Positions 16,270 to 26,000 of a stretch of 64,000 nt of DNA are shown here, piece by piece. The DNA comes from Sphingomonas vulcanisoli (GTDB lineage Bacteria; Pseudomonadota; Alphaproteobacteria; Sphingomonadales; Sphingomonadaceae): contig NZ_JAAOZC010000004.1 in assembly GCF_011761305.1 (NCBI RefSeq), positions 62,001 through 126,000 of the forward strand, given 5' to 3'. The first letter of the stretch is position 1, and every line of letters begins with the position of its first letter. The notes below the pieces were generated by a model, which worked only from the letters and a program-made list of their open reading frames with translations, ran no database searches and was not told the DNA's origin. The translations under genes and the position numbers were made by a program.

Positions 16270-17973
16270 ATGGCGGACGTGGACCAGATCGAGCTCAAAG
16301 GCCGCGCGCTGCTCGATGAGCTGGCGCACTGGACGGGCATCATCGGTCAGGCGCAGCAGCTGCTGATGGAATATGGCGCGACCGCCGCGCTGCAGGCCTT
16401 GGACGGCTTCAACGATACGCTGGGCAAGGCGCTGCCCAACTTCGCCGAGACCGCTGACGGCGGTCGCGCGGGCTGGGACGAAGCGATGGCTTTCCTCCAG
16501 AAGATGCTCCCCGGAAAGGCTAGCGCCTCCGAGTGGCAGCAGCCCCTGTTCGACCTGTTTAACCAGAGCTACGAGATTTTCGCCTCAACCCTTCTAGGCC
16601 GGATCGCCGAGGCCGAGATGCTCGATCCGCGCCAACGCGATCAACTGCGCTTCACCACCCAGACCGCACTCGATGCGATGAGCCCGCGCAATTTCGCGCT
16701 GACCAATCCCAAGGTGATCGATCGGATCATCGAGACCCGCGGCGCCAACCTCATCACCGGCATGGAGCGGATGCTCAAGGATGCCGCGGCAGGCCAGATC
16801 CGCCACGTCAGCCCCGATGCCTTCGAGATCGGCCGCAACATCGCCGCGACGCCGGGTAAGGTGGTCTACGAAAACCGCCTGTTCCAGCTGATCCACTACA
16901 CGCCGACCACGCCCAAGGTGGACGCGATCCCGATCGTCATCTTCCCGCCCTGGATCAACCGCTTCTACATCCTCGATCTCGGCCCCAAGAAGAGCTTCGT
17001 GAAGTGGGCGCTGGATCAGGGGCTCAGCGTGTTCATGGTCTCCTGGAAATCGGCCGACGCGAGCATCGCCGATGTGGCGATGGACGATTATGTCATCGCC
17101 GGCGAATATGAGGCGATCACGGTGGTGCGCCAGTTGCTGGGTGTGCCCTCCGTCCATGTCGTCGGCTATTGCGTGGCGGGCACGGCGCTGGCGATGCTGC
17201 TCGCCTGGGCGGCGGCGACCGGTCACGCCGAAGACATCGCCAGCGCCACCTTCTTTACCGCGCAGGTCGATTTCGCCGATGCGGGCGAGCTCAGCCTGAT
17301 GATCGACGATAGCCAGATGGCGATGATCGATGCGCTGGTGACCGATGGCGTGCTCGACGGCCGCTATATGGCGGCGAGCTTCAATCTGCTGCGCAGCCGC
17401 GATCTGATCTGGAACTATGTCGTCAACCATTACCTGCTGGCGGAGGATTATGCCGCCTTCGATCTGCTCCATTGGAACAGTGACGTCACCAACCTGCCGG
17501 CGGACTGGCACCGCAAATATCTGACCGATCTCTACCGCGACAATCTGCTCGTCCAGCCCGGCGGCACCAGCATCGGCGGCGTGCCGATCGATCTGACGAA
17601 AGTGAAAACCCCGGCCTTCATCCAGGCGGGGCGCGAGGATCATATCGCCCCGGCGCAGAGCGTCTGGAAGGTGACGCATCATTTCAAAGGACCGCTGACG
17701 TTCGTGCTGGCGGGATCGGGGCATATCGCCGGCGTAGTCAACCCGCCCGCGGCCAACCGCTACGGCTATTGGACCAATGATCAGAAGGCCGAGACGCTCG
17801 ACGATTTCATCGCAGGCGCGACCGAGCATCAGGGCAGCTGGTGGCCCGCATGGCGCGCCTGGCTTAAGGCGCGGAGCGACGGTGAGGTCAAGGCGACGGG
17901 CGCTCGGATTCCCGGCCAAGGCCCCCTGCCCGCGATCGAAGATGCGCCCGGCCGATACGTCCGGACGCGCTGA
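16270..17973 (+). CDS. phaC: Class I poly(3-hydroxyalkanoate) polymerase
   Basis: Polymerises hydroxyacyl-CoA into storage polyester at granule surfaces. The 567-residue length fits class I. The N-terminal half holds helical PhaC_N sequence. The alpha/beta-hydrolase core has PPWINRFYILDL, the lipase-like box GYCVAGTAL with catalytic cysteine (family consensus GxCxG), the aspartate region in AGREDHIAPAQSVW, and a histidine in GSGHIAGVVNPP. It has its own promoter region, is divergent from alaC and is followed by a convergent small gene. Confidence 0.96.
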   Translation: MADVDQIELKGRALLDELAHWTGIIGQAQQLLMEYGATAALQALDGFNDTLGKALPNFAETADGGRAGWDEAMAFLQKMLPGKASASEWQQPLFDLFNQSYEIFASTLLGRIAEAEMLDPRQRDQLRFTTQTALDAMSPRNFALTNPKVIDRIIETRGANLITGMERMLKDAAAGQIRHVSPDAFEIGRNIAATPGKVVYENRLFQLIHYTPTTPKVDAIPIVIFPPWINRFYILDLGPKKSFVKWALDQGLSVFMVSWKSADASIADVAMDDYVIAGEYEAITVVRQLLGVPSVHVVGYCVAGTALAMLLAWAAATGHAEDIASATFFTAQVDFADAGELSLMIDDSQMAMIDALVTDGVLDGRYMAASFNLLRSRDLIWNYVVNHYLLAEDYAAFDLLHWNSDVTNLPADWHRKYLTDLYRDNLLVQPGGTSIGGVPIDLTKVKTPAFIQAGREDHIAPAQSVWKVTHHFKGPLTFVLAGSGHIAGVVNPPAANRYGYWTNDQKAETLDDFIAGATEHQGSWWPAWRAWLKARSDGEVKATGARIPGQGPLPAIEDAPGRYVRTR

Positions 17974-17984
17974 TCAGGTCGCGC

Positions 17985-18281
17985 TCAGGCGACCGCGAGC
18001 AGCGTCGTCCCCTGATATTTCTGCTGCTGCGGATCGAACTCCGAGAAAGGCTGAAAGGTCTTCGCGGCGAGCTCGTCGATCTGGAGCCCGGCCAGCTTGA
18101 ACGTGCCGAGCTTGAGCTCGCCGGGCACCCGCCCCTCCCGCTCGACCGCGACCGCGTCCAGAAACAGATCGCCGTGGCGCGTGTAGAGGATATGCGGGGC
18201 AAGCTTCATTCGCGTCCGGTTGTAAATCACTTCCAGGCAGCGGCGGAGAGCAATGGCTTCAAGGATAGGTCTGCATTCCAT
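17985..18281 (-). CDS. WYL-like domain small protein
   Basis: About 98 residues. The sequence LEAIALRRCLEVIYN ... LAPHILYTRHGDLFLDAVAVEREG ... ELKLGTFKLAGL resembles the core of WYL domains (an SH3-like fold that senses ligands) but lacks the usual helix-turn-helix. Sphingomonads carry many such stand-alone homologues; function unknown. The ATG at 18281 was chosen because homology-like sequence starts there. It is convergent with phaC, 12 bp apart. Confidence 0.6.
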   Translation of the reverse strand: MECRPILEAIALRRCLEVIYNRTRMKLAPHILYTRHGDLFLDAVAVEREGRVPGELKLGTFKLAGLQIDELAAKTFQPFSEFDPQQQKYQGTTLLAVA

Positions 18282-18382
18282 CGCCGGAGAATGGACTGAC
18301 TTAAAATCATGTTCAACTGAAATTGTGCACCGCAGCATCGCTCTGCCGCAATTTTTGTTTCAGCAAGCCGGGCATTCGGTCT

Positions 18383-20149
18383 CTAACCGGCGTTCCGCAA
18401 CAACCCGATGAATGCCTGCGCGTCCGAACTCAGGCCGGACAGTGTCCCCTGGAGAGAGAGGCTGTCTCTGCGCAATTCGCTCAAGAGTTGCTCATTATTG
18501 TTGGCTGCGGCCCGGATGCTGCCACTCATATCGGACAGCGCCGACACCCTGGTGCGTATCGCTTCGATCCGCGCATCGATCATGCCGGTTGATCGCGCTT
18601 GATCGCTGGATGTCGCCGAAACGCGCTTGGCGATCGCATCCATCTGTTCAATGAGGGTGGAGAGTTCGGCCGTTTCCGCAACGACGCGGCAGACGCCTTC
18701 CTGAACTTCCCGCACCTGGCGACGCACATTCCCCGCCGAGCCGGTAGTGCGATGGGAAAGCGCTTTGATCTCGCCGGCAACCACGGCGAAACCGCGCCCT
18801 TCTTCGCCACAACGCGCCGCCTCGATCGTGGCATTGAGCGCCAACAGATTGGTCTGGCGGGCAATGCCCTCGATCACATCGACCACCCGCTCCACCTCCG
18901 CAGCGCGCTGCTCCGATGCGCTCACCTCGGTCTGCGCGCTCGTCGCGCGCGCCAGGATGGTGGTGGCGATGGTGCTAGTGCGTTCGGTCTCCTGATCGAT
19001 CTCGCGGATCGCAGTTGTCAGCGCGCGCGTTGCGGTATCAGCCTGATACATTTCGCTGACGAACGCCTGCGCGACGTTTTCAAGGTCGGACGCGAGCGTA
19101 TTGGCGACCATGATCGTCTGATCGAGATTGGCGGCGTGGTGCTCGAGCCGCTGCATCGTCCCCGAAGCCTCTCCGATCATGGCCCGGACGTTGATCTCAA
19201 ACTCATGCGTCAGCGCTTCCAGCATGGTGCGCCGTTCGGTAACGTTACGAGCTTCGGCGCGCGCCATCGCCTCGGCATTGCGCTGCTCCTCTTCGGTCGC
19301 GGCGCGTTCCAGCATGATGTTTTCGATCGCCTGGGCGCGGAACGTGCGTAACGCCGCGACGATCTGACCGAGTTCGTCGCCACGCGCGAAGAGGCCGAGA
19401 TCGATCTCGTAACGCCCGGCGGCGATCGAACCGGTAACCTCGGCGATCCGCTTGATCGAACGAATTGTCGCGCGCGCGATCGCGACGGCGGCGAAGAGAC
19501 CGACCGCCGCCAGCGTGAACACCGACAAGGCCACGATGGCCACCAGAATGCGCGTGCGGCGCGCCGCGATCGCGGCATGTTGGCGGGTGCTTTCGACGCC
19601 CGCGGCGACCATCGCGTTGACATCGGCGATAACCCGATCGGCATTGGTGCGAAACGGTGCGAGCATCGCCGTGCTGGCCGAGAAATCGATGTCCAGCATC
19701 GAAGAGACCACCGTCACAGCCTCGGCGTAGCGGTCAATCTGCGCCAGTACGGCGGTCGCGCCTTTCTGCTCGGACGCGGGCAATGCCGGGCGGATCCGGG
19801 ACAGGTCTTCCCGTACGCGGTGCAGGTTCGCCTGGATCGCAGCCTCGCGCTTGGCGGTGTCGGGATGACCACCGGAGGCCTTTTCGACGAGCAAGCGGTA
19901 AAGGTTGCCGTCCTCATGATCGAAGCGCGCCGCAATCGAGCCGAGCTCGGTTGCAATGTGCATATCCCGCTCGACGATCACGGTGGTGGCATGCTGGGCG
20001 TAGATCAGCGCGGACAGGCTGATCGCGGTCGCGATAACGAACAGCACAAGCATGAGGGCGGGCGCCGCGGCGAACTTCAGGAGCAGCGGACGATCCTGCA
20101 GCCTGAGCCGCCGCTCCAACATATCCGAAAGGCTGTTCAACAGCGTCAT
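18383..20149 (-). CDS. Methyl-accepting chemotaxis-type signalling protein
   Basis: About 588 residues. TM1 (FAAAPALMLVLFVIATAISLSALIY) is followed by a helical periplasmic domain of about 160 residues. TM2 (ILVAIVALSVFTLAAVGLFAAVAIA) leads into a HAMP domain (IAEVTGSIAAGRYEIDLGLFARGDELGQI) and a long coiled coil. The MCP hairpin tip [36 protein letters not shown] is complete. There is no C-terminal methylation pentapeptide and no che genes nearby. The start codon overlaps the stop of the TonB receptor (ATGA), so receptor and transducer are translationally coupled. It could control second-messenger or adhesion behaviour rather than swimming. Confidence 0.92.
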   Translation of the reverse strand: MTLLNSLSDMLERRLRLQDRPLLLKFAAAPALMLVLFVIATAISLSALIYAQHATTVIVERDMHIATELGSIAARFDHEDGNLYRLLVEKASGGHPDTAKREAAIQANLHRVREDLSRIRPALPASEQKGATAVLAQIDRYAEAVTVVSSMLDIDFSASTAMLAPFRTNADRVIADVNAMVAAGVESTRQHAAIAARRTRILVAIVALSVFTLAAVGLFAAVAIARATIRSIKRIAEVTGSIAAGRYEIDLGLFARGDELGQIVAALRTFRAQAIENIMLERAATEEEQRNAEAMARAEARNVTERRTMLEALTHEFEINVRAMIGEASGTMQRLEHHAANLDQTIMVANTLASDLENVAQAFVSEMYQADTATRALTTAIREIDQETERTSTIATTILARATSAQTEVSASEQRAAEVERVVDVIEGIARQTNLLALNATIEAARCGEEGRGFAVVAGEIKALSHRTTGSAGNVRRQVREVQEGVCRVVAETAELSTLIEQMDAIAKRVSATSSDQARSTGMIDARIEAIRTRVSALSDMSGSIRAAANNNEQLLSELRRDSLSLQGTLSGLSSDAQAFIGLLRNAG

Positions 20150-22200
20150 AGCACGAGCCGCACGCCGATCCTCAGCCGGCGGTCGGCGGCAATCGGCGAT
20201 CCGTCGGCGCCGCTGGCATCGGTAAGATTGTCCCCCGCCACATAGCCGGTCAGCTGGTGCGTAAAGCGATACCCGAGCTTCGCATCGATCGCGACCGCTT
20301 GCGGCACCGCCACCATCAGCAGGGTGCCGGGAGCCCTGAATGCGAATTGTGAGGTTGCCGACGTATAATGTGCGACTGCGCTGGCGGACCAACGCCCCGC
20401 GCTATAATCCGCGCCGAGATTGGCGACATGCTCCGGCGTGGTGAGGCGTGGCAGCAACGGATAAATATAGGGAATGCGATCCGCAGGCAGATCTTCGGTG
20501 ACATGCGTCCACGTGTAATTCGCGTGCCAGTTCAGCCGGGGCAACAGCTTGCCGTCGGCGGAAATCTCGACGCCCCGACTTTCGAACCAGCCGATATTCG
20601 CGAACCGGGTCACCGCAACCGGCGCGGGCGTAAAGACGAGCGCGATGTCGATCGGATTTCCCGGCGAGGAGATGGCATTATCGGTTCTGGTAAAGAACGC
20701 GCCGGCCTCAAGGCGGAGGCCGGACGCGAAATTATGCGTATAGCCTATCTCGCCGCTCCAAATCGTTGCCGGCCGGATATTTGGGTCGCCGGACAGATAG
20801 ATCGGCAAGGGCACCCCTGCCACGGCAATTAAGACGCGCGACCCGAAATTGACCAGCGAGGGCGACTGAATGCCGCGGCCGCCATTCACCCGCAACTGGC
20901 CGTTCTCGCCGACGCGCGCAAGAAGGGCAGCGTTGAAGCTGACCGCATTGAACGCGCGGCGATAGGCCGCGATCGGATCGATCTGGGGCAGCTGGGGGGC
21001 GCCTCCCTGGCCAAGCCAGAGATGATCGAGCCGCGCGGCCAGCGTTACCGCGATTCTGTCGGTCGGATGCAAATCGATCATGCCATCCACGGCAGCCACC
21101 TGATAGCCGATGCGGTGCGAAAAGAGCCTGTCTGAGAAGAGTTGATTGTTGCGATATTCACCGCCCAAACGCAGCGTATTCGCCTCACTGAGCCGGATGA
21201 GCATGGCGCTTGTGGCAACGACGATGCGATTGCGCACATTGATCGTCGCGGATTGGCCGATGGGGTCCGTCGCGGATGTCGTGACGCCGTAATGCGCGTC
21301 GAGCAAATTGGAATAAGCGTGCGCGGTGATGCTCCCCCATCCCGTATCGTGATCGGCCTGCAGACCCGCGGTTGCGCTGTGAAACCGCTGTTCGGTGATG
21401 ATCTGGCTCGGGAGAAACTCGAGCTGCTGGTTGTAAGACCAGCCCCCGTTCAGAGCGATACGGGTCGCGGGATCGAGCGTCGCCGTCAGCGTTGCCGCCG
21501 CCTGGTCCGCGATCGTGTCGCCGATGGATGCAGGCTGGTAGAAGCTCGACGGAATGGCCCGCTCGTTTTCCCTCTGGTGGCCGGCCGACAGCGATAGGCC
21601 GAGATTCGGCCGCAGCGGTAGCGCGAAGCTGCCACCAATCTTGCTATAGCCGTGCGTCCCACCCTCGGCCGAGACTGTCGCCTGATGAGCGGTGAGCGGA
21701 TCGACCGTGATGATGTTGACGACACCGGCAGCGGCGTTGAATCCGAACAAGGCGCTCGCGGGACCACGCACCAGCTCGATCTGCTGGATTTCGTCGATCT
21801 GGATGCCGAGCAGGTTCCAGTCGGTCATGCCGTAATGATCGAGATAGACCTGGCGGCCATTGACCAGCACCAGCAAACGCGCGTTGTAGGTCTGTACGCC
21901 GCCGCGCACGGCAACGTCGCTTTGGCCTGCAGTCCAATGCGTGACCTGGACACCGGCATAGGCCGCCAACAGATCCGGGACGCTCCGCGCCGGGGACAGC
22001 TGGATCTGATCCCGGGTGATGATCGTGATCGAAGCGGCAGCATCAGATACACGCTGTGGCTTGCCGTTGACGCTGGTCGTCACCGGCTCCCCAAACGTGT
22101 CCTGGAGCGCAGCGTAGTTGACCGCTTGGGCGCGGAGAGGCAGCCCCGGCAGCGCGAGCGCGGTCGTCATCGCAAGAACTATGCGGGCGAGCGGGCGCAT
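20146..22200 (-). CDS. TonB-dependent receptor coupled to a signalling protein
   Basis: A 684-residue outer-membrane receptor with signal peptide (MRPLARIVLAMTTALALPGLPLRAQA). Its plug domain shows VSDAAASITIITRDQIQLSPARSVPDLLAAYAGV, VRGGVQTYNARLLVLVNGRQVYLD and IQQIELVRGPASALFGFNAAAGVVNIIT. The barrel ends in LRIGVRLVL. The SARSVPDLL-type plug is typical of receptors encoded with YfiR-like proteins and sensor kinases or MCPs. It starts 3 bp after the YfiR-like gene and overlaps the downstream MCP by 4 bp. The ligand is unknown. Confidence 0.92.
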   Translation of the reverse strand: MRPLARIVLAMTTALALPGLPLRAQAVNYAALQDTFGEPVTTSVNGKPQRVSDAAASITIITRDQIQLSPARSVPDLLAAYAGVQVTHWTAGQSDVAVRGGVQTYNARLLVLVNGRQVYLDHYGMTDWNLLGIQIDEIQQIELVRGPASALFGFNAAAGVVNIITVDPLTAHQATVSAEGGTHGYSKIGGSFALPLRPNLGLSLSAGHQRENERAIPSSFYQPASIGDTIADQAAATLTATLDPATRIALNGGWSYNQQLEFLPSQIITEQRFHSATAGLQADHDTGWGSITAHAYSNLLDAHYGVTTSATDPIGQSATINVRNRIVVATSAMLIRLSEANTLRLGGEYRNNQLFSDRLFSHRIGYQVAAVDGMIDLHPTDRIAVTLAARLDHLWLGQGGAPQLPQIDPIAAYRRAFNAVSFNAALLARVGENGQLRVNGGRGIQSPSLVNFGSRVLIAVAGVPLPIYLSGDPNIRPATIWSGEIGYTHNFASGLRLEAGAFFTRTDNAISSPGNPIDIALVFTPAPVAVTRFANIGWFESRGVEISADGKLLPRLNWHANYTWTHVTEDLPADRIPYIYPLLPRLTTPEHVANLGADYSAGRWSASAVAHYTSATSQFAFRAPGTLLMVAVPQAVAIDAKLGYRFTHQLTGYVAGDNLTDASGADGSPIAADRRLRIGVRLVL

Positions 22201-22203
22201 AAC

Positions 22204-22740
22204 TTAAATTTCCTTGATGAGCATGAGGAAGGCCGATCCGAAATGGATCCCCGAAGCCGCAGCCGCGGCGCGGCTCACGATGATCTGGGTTCGTGGTGCC
22301 GCGCTGACCGCGACGACGCAGCGGCCCGCTTGAACGCAGGCGGTATCGCCGGTGATCGTCAATATGCCGTCGTGCGCGGCAGCCTCGGCCAGCGCTTGCT
22401 GCGCGTGAACGCCGCTGGTGACAAACGCGACCTTGACCCCGGCGAGGCCGCCCAAGGCATTAACCGATACGCGCCTTGCCTTGATCGTGGCGCGACCGAC
22501 GGTCAGCCCTGCGCCGATTTCCGTTTCGATCGCCGCGGCTTCGGCCTCGGACGCGGCATTGCCGGGTTCGTAGACGATCGCGGCGACCACTAGGCCGATC
22601 GGCGGTGATTGCACAAAGCCGATCACGCGAGACGCTACGGGCACGTTCAAGCTGGTCGCTATCGAGGGAGTCGCTAACGCTAGCAGGGCGATCGAAAACG
22701 CCGGATATTTCAAGAAGAATGCACCGCTGCTTTTTGACAT
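22204..22740 (-). CDS. YfiR/DUF4154-like periplasmic protein
   Basis: 178 residues with a signal peptide (YPAFSIALLALATPSIATS) and the features of YfiR-family proteins: VGRATIKARRVSVNALGG, VAFVTSGVHAQQALAEAA, GILTITGDTACVQAGRC (two cysteines that may form a disulfide) and the C-terminal IIVSRAAAAASGIHFGSAFLMLIKEI. YfiR proteins in the periplasm hold back a partner membrane signalling enzyme. First gene of a three-gene operon with the receptor and the MCP. Confidence 0.8.
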   Translation of the reverse strand: MSKSSGAFFLKYPAFSIALLALATPSIATSLNVPVASRVIGFVQSPPIGLVVAAIVYEPGNAASEAEAAAIETEIGAGLTVGRATIKARRVSVNALGGLAGVKVAFVTSGVHAQQALAEAAAHDGILTITGDTACVQAGRCVVAVSAAPRTQIIVSRAAAAASGIHFGSAFLMLIKEI

Positions 22741-22897
22741 CCGCTGCGGCTAGGGTAAAAAACCTAGATTTTGGTTAATGCGCCCCAGTGTAATCGAAGC
22801 TGTGACGTAATCATCTTATAGGTATTTATACTATATTAGCGCTGATATTGATGTGATTATGCCTCTAAGGGCTATTTTTATCCTAAAATAGCAGAGC
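22741..22897. other. Intergenic host DNA left of the island, with a perfect inverted repeat
   Basis: No gene is seen between the YfiR-like gene and the island. GCTATTTT (22871-22878) and AAAATAGC (22885-22892) form a perfect 8-bp inverted repeat with a 6-base loop, ending 5 bp before the left attachment site. It may be a terminator or a protein-binding site at the island edge. The 168 bp from the attachment site to the first island gene also hold no convincing gene. Confidence 0.55.
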
Positions 22898-22914
22898 TGG
22901 CGGAGAGGGTGGGA
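22898..22914. repeat. Left attachment site of the island
   Basis: An exact copy of the last 17 bases of the tRNA-Ser gene (written as TGGCGGAGAGGGTGGGA on the + strand), with no tRNA around it. It matches 35679-35695. Confidence 0.85.
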
Positions 22915-23082
22915 CACTATCCCTCGATGGCTTTTCATAGCATTTTCAACGTATTATGCCGAGCGCGATGTAGCAAGCGATCTTACTTGTGTAGCAATAA
23001 GGTAGAGCTATGAACAAGGTAGTTGGGCGAAAAAGTGCTCCTTCATCGGATGCCGAAGAGCACGCAATGAAGAGTTGTCGTT

Positions 23083-26000
23083 CTACCGTCGCCCCAACCG
23101 GCGATCGACCTGATCCTCACCATCCCATCGCTTAGCTTCGTACTCGTAATCCGCAGCAAGTTGATCCAGCGTGCGGGCGGAAAAAGGGAAGGCCAGTCGC
23201 ATAGCGTCCGCGCCGACGCGGAACTGAGCCGCGAGCGCCCGCTCTTGGCCGCCACCAGGAGCGCGCGTCACTACGCCACGAGCATTGCGCTTACCGACGA
23301 CGAAGCCCGTGGCGATGTGCTCGGCAGAAAAACGATCAAGTACTTGGCGCACCGCCTCGTGAGGCCAATGTCCATCGGTGCCGACTGGAGAGGCGGATAG
23401 CAATGTCCCGATCGTTTGATCCGTCATGGTTGAACGGGCGGCTGCCCGCCCAAGATTGCGAGCCGTATCAATCCAAGTCATAAGTGCATCAGCATCTATC
23501 GTACCGTCGTCGCAAGTTCCTGGTACACGCCGGCCATGATGGAGAATTTGCCAGGCTGTGTGAGAGGCCGCCTCCTGCCCCTCCTGTCGGTCTACCTCGC
23601 CGTCGTCGCGCTTGTAGATGAGCGAGACGAGGTGCACGAAATCGCCAGGGTTTTCCGCTATCACACGATCCAGATGCGGCGTGCCATGCTGATCGTGTTC
23701 CAACAGCGGAAAGAAGCCAAACTCTAGGCTGGCCATCTCGCTAAGCGACATGACTTCAGCCGTTTCTACGCAAGCGATTGCCTCACCAAGGTGCCAGCCA
23801 TCCGGCGTGGCTACCGCAACGTCATCTCCTTGCGAAGCACGCATAGCTCTTAAAACGCGAGCAAGGAGGTGCGGATCGACTGCCTTAACTTCAAAACCAA
23901 TCGCCTGGAAAGCGGCGAAAGGGCGACTTGCGCTGAGCAATTGATCGATCAGGAACGCGGTGTCGGACGCATCAAGCCCGTGAACGTACGCAACCATCCG
24001 AGCCCAGTAACCGCTGGCAATCTCCGGCGCAGCATCCCCAATAAGCTGCCAAGTCGCGCGTTCACTCGGCGCCGACACGACAATCCGTACATGGTCGCCT
24101 GCGCTTAGTGTCGCATCGGCAAGCACCTCGGTCAGAGCATCTCGTCTAGTCTCGGCATCACTATTGCTAAGAAGCCCGCGCAATGTATCGTCCACCTTAG
24201 CGCCGAGTTCGTCACGTCGTATTAGCTCACGCAGCCATGCAGCTACATTATCGCCTTCCAACTTGGCGAGGAGACTGCCTATCCAAGCGGCCGCGTTTCC
24301 ACCGGATATCAACGCCACCACGCCGTTAATGCCTTGGGCCGAAAGCACTTCTTGCAGTGCCTTGCGACGGTCTTCCTCGACACGCTGAGAGTGCTGTTCC
24401 CAATCTTCATTTTCTTCGCGATCATAACGTGGCCAGTGATCCGCAAAGAGCCAGCGATGCCGCTCAACGACATCGACCGGCAACAAGCGCTCAGCCAAAT
24501 CTTGAAATCGCGTATGATAGGTGGGTAGCTCGCTTTGCTCTGCCGATCGGAGGCGCCACAATCCTAAAGTTCGGCGAATGCTGTCGCGGAGGATCGCCCG
24601 ATCCGCATCGCTTGCCGCATCGGCCCACTGTTCAGCTCTGCTAAGTAGTCTAGAGGCAGCTTCGTCCGGAATGTCGTCAATCCTAGAAAGAACCTCGGCA
24701 AGTTGCGTGGTCGAGTACCCTGGCCAATCCAAAAGCAAATCGACAATCGCCAGCACGAAAGTACGGACCTCATTGTGCGTAGGTTGGCCAGCGCCAATCG
24801 TTACCTCGCGCCATCGCGGCCGCATATTAGGCGTTGCGTGCCCCCCTCGGCCGGGCAACTGTCCCAAAAGTAGTCGCCAAGCCACCGGTGAACGCGTCTC
24901 GGCAAAGCCACGTACTACGGCAATCCGTTCTTCCACGCTGGCAGCGGTTTGTGGGAGCCAATAGCGTACGAGCGAACCTAGTGACGCCTCCGGCTTATTT
25001 ACCCAGTTGTCATTGATAGGCACTTCGCTGAGCTTCGCTAAGATCGCGAATACACGTGAAAAACGTCGAGGCTCCCAAGCGAGCAATTCAAGCGCCCAGA
25101 GCAGCTCGGTACGATCACAGCCCCCCATCGATGACGTAACGGGTCGCAAAAGGTTGAATAGTGCTGGCTCATCTTGTCGCAGATCGGCTTCGACCGCATC
25201 AAGGAATGCGTTGGGCGACGCTTCCGCCAGCCAACGCAGATAATGTTGCGCAAGCCATTGCCGGGGAGATGCGCCCCGCAGCGCTGAGGTAACAAGTTGG
25301 TCGACGCGTGCGGCAATCGCCCCCAAGCGATCCCCCAGCAATCGATCGCCCTCGATCGCAAGCAGCACTAAGAACTCGCCGACGGCTTCTCTTAGCGCTC
25401 CGCTCACCTCGGCGCGGACACCGTAAATGCCAGCAGCCCAGCGTTTATCTTCAGGCAAATCTAGCCGAGGATCGTCGAGCGTGAGAACGAGCCCTGCGAC
25501 GGCAACGAAGCGCGAGATGTCCTGCTCAGTAAGGGCATGATGCAGTGCAAAGAGCGCGTCCTTGCGCGACACCACCCCGCGAAAGCCCCCGGCCAACCAA
25601 ACAGGCGCGTCTGGCAACGTGGCGAGTTCCGCCGCATCCCGCTCCACTTCTTCAATGGGCTTAGCCGCTAGTTCGGTGACGCATGCTTCATCCGCAGTGT
25701 CCCCTGCTCGCCACGCTCCAGCGAGGAGAATAGGAACAAGTTTGCGTTGGAGTGCGAGGTTCCGAGCCCAGTTCGGTGTCTTCAGCTCCGGCGCGATTGC
25801 AAGCCGTCGCCGTAGAATTGTGGGCGAGCGCCCAGCCTCTGTCGTTGTTCGGTCGCGGTCGCCCTCAGCCACTCCCATATCTGCAAGAGCGTCCTGAAAG
25901 ACAGTCCAACTAGCCGGCCGTAATTCCACGTCTGGCTCGATTGGAACGGTTGCATGCGTCCGCGCGAAGACGACTAGATGTTGCGCAGAGGCAATGGCAG

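Noticed and set aside
23010-23135. Small + strand frame (MNKVVGRKSAPSSDAEEH...) at the left island end
   Set aside because: Short, no good ribosome-binding site, and overlaps the 3' end of the giant gene; not supported enough to list.
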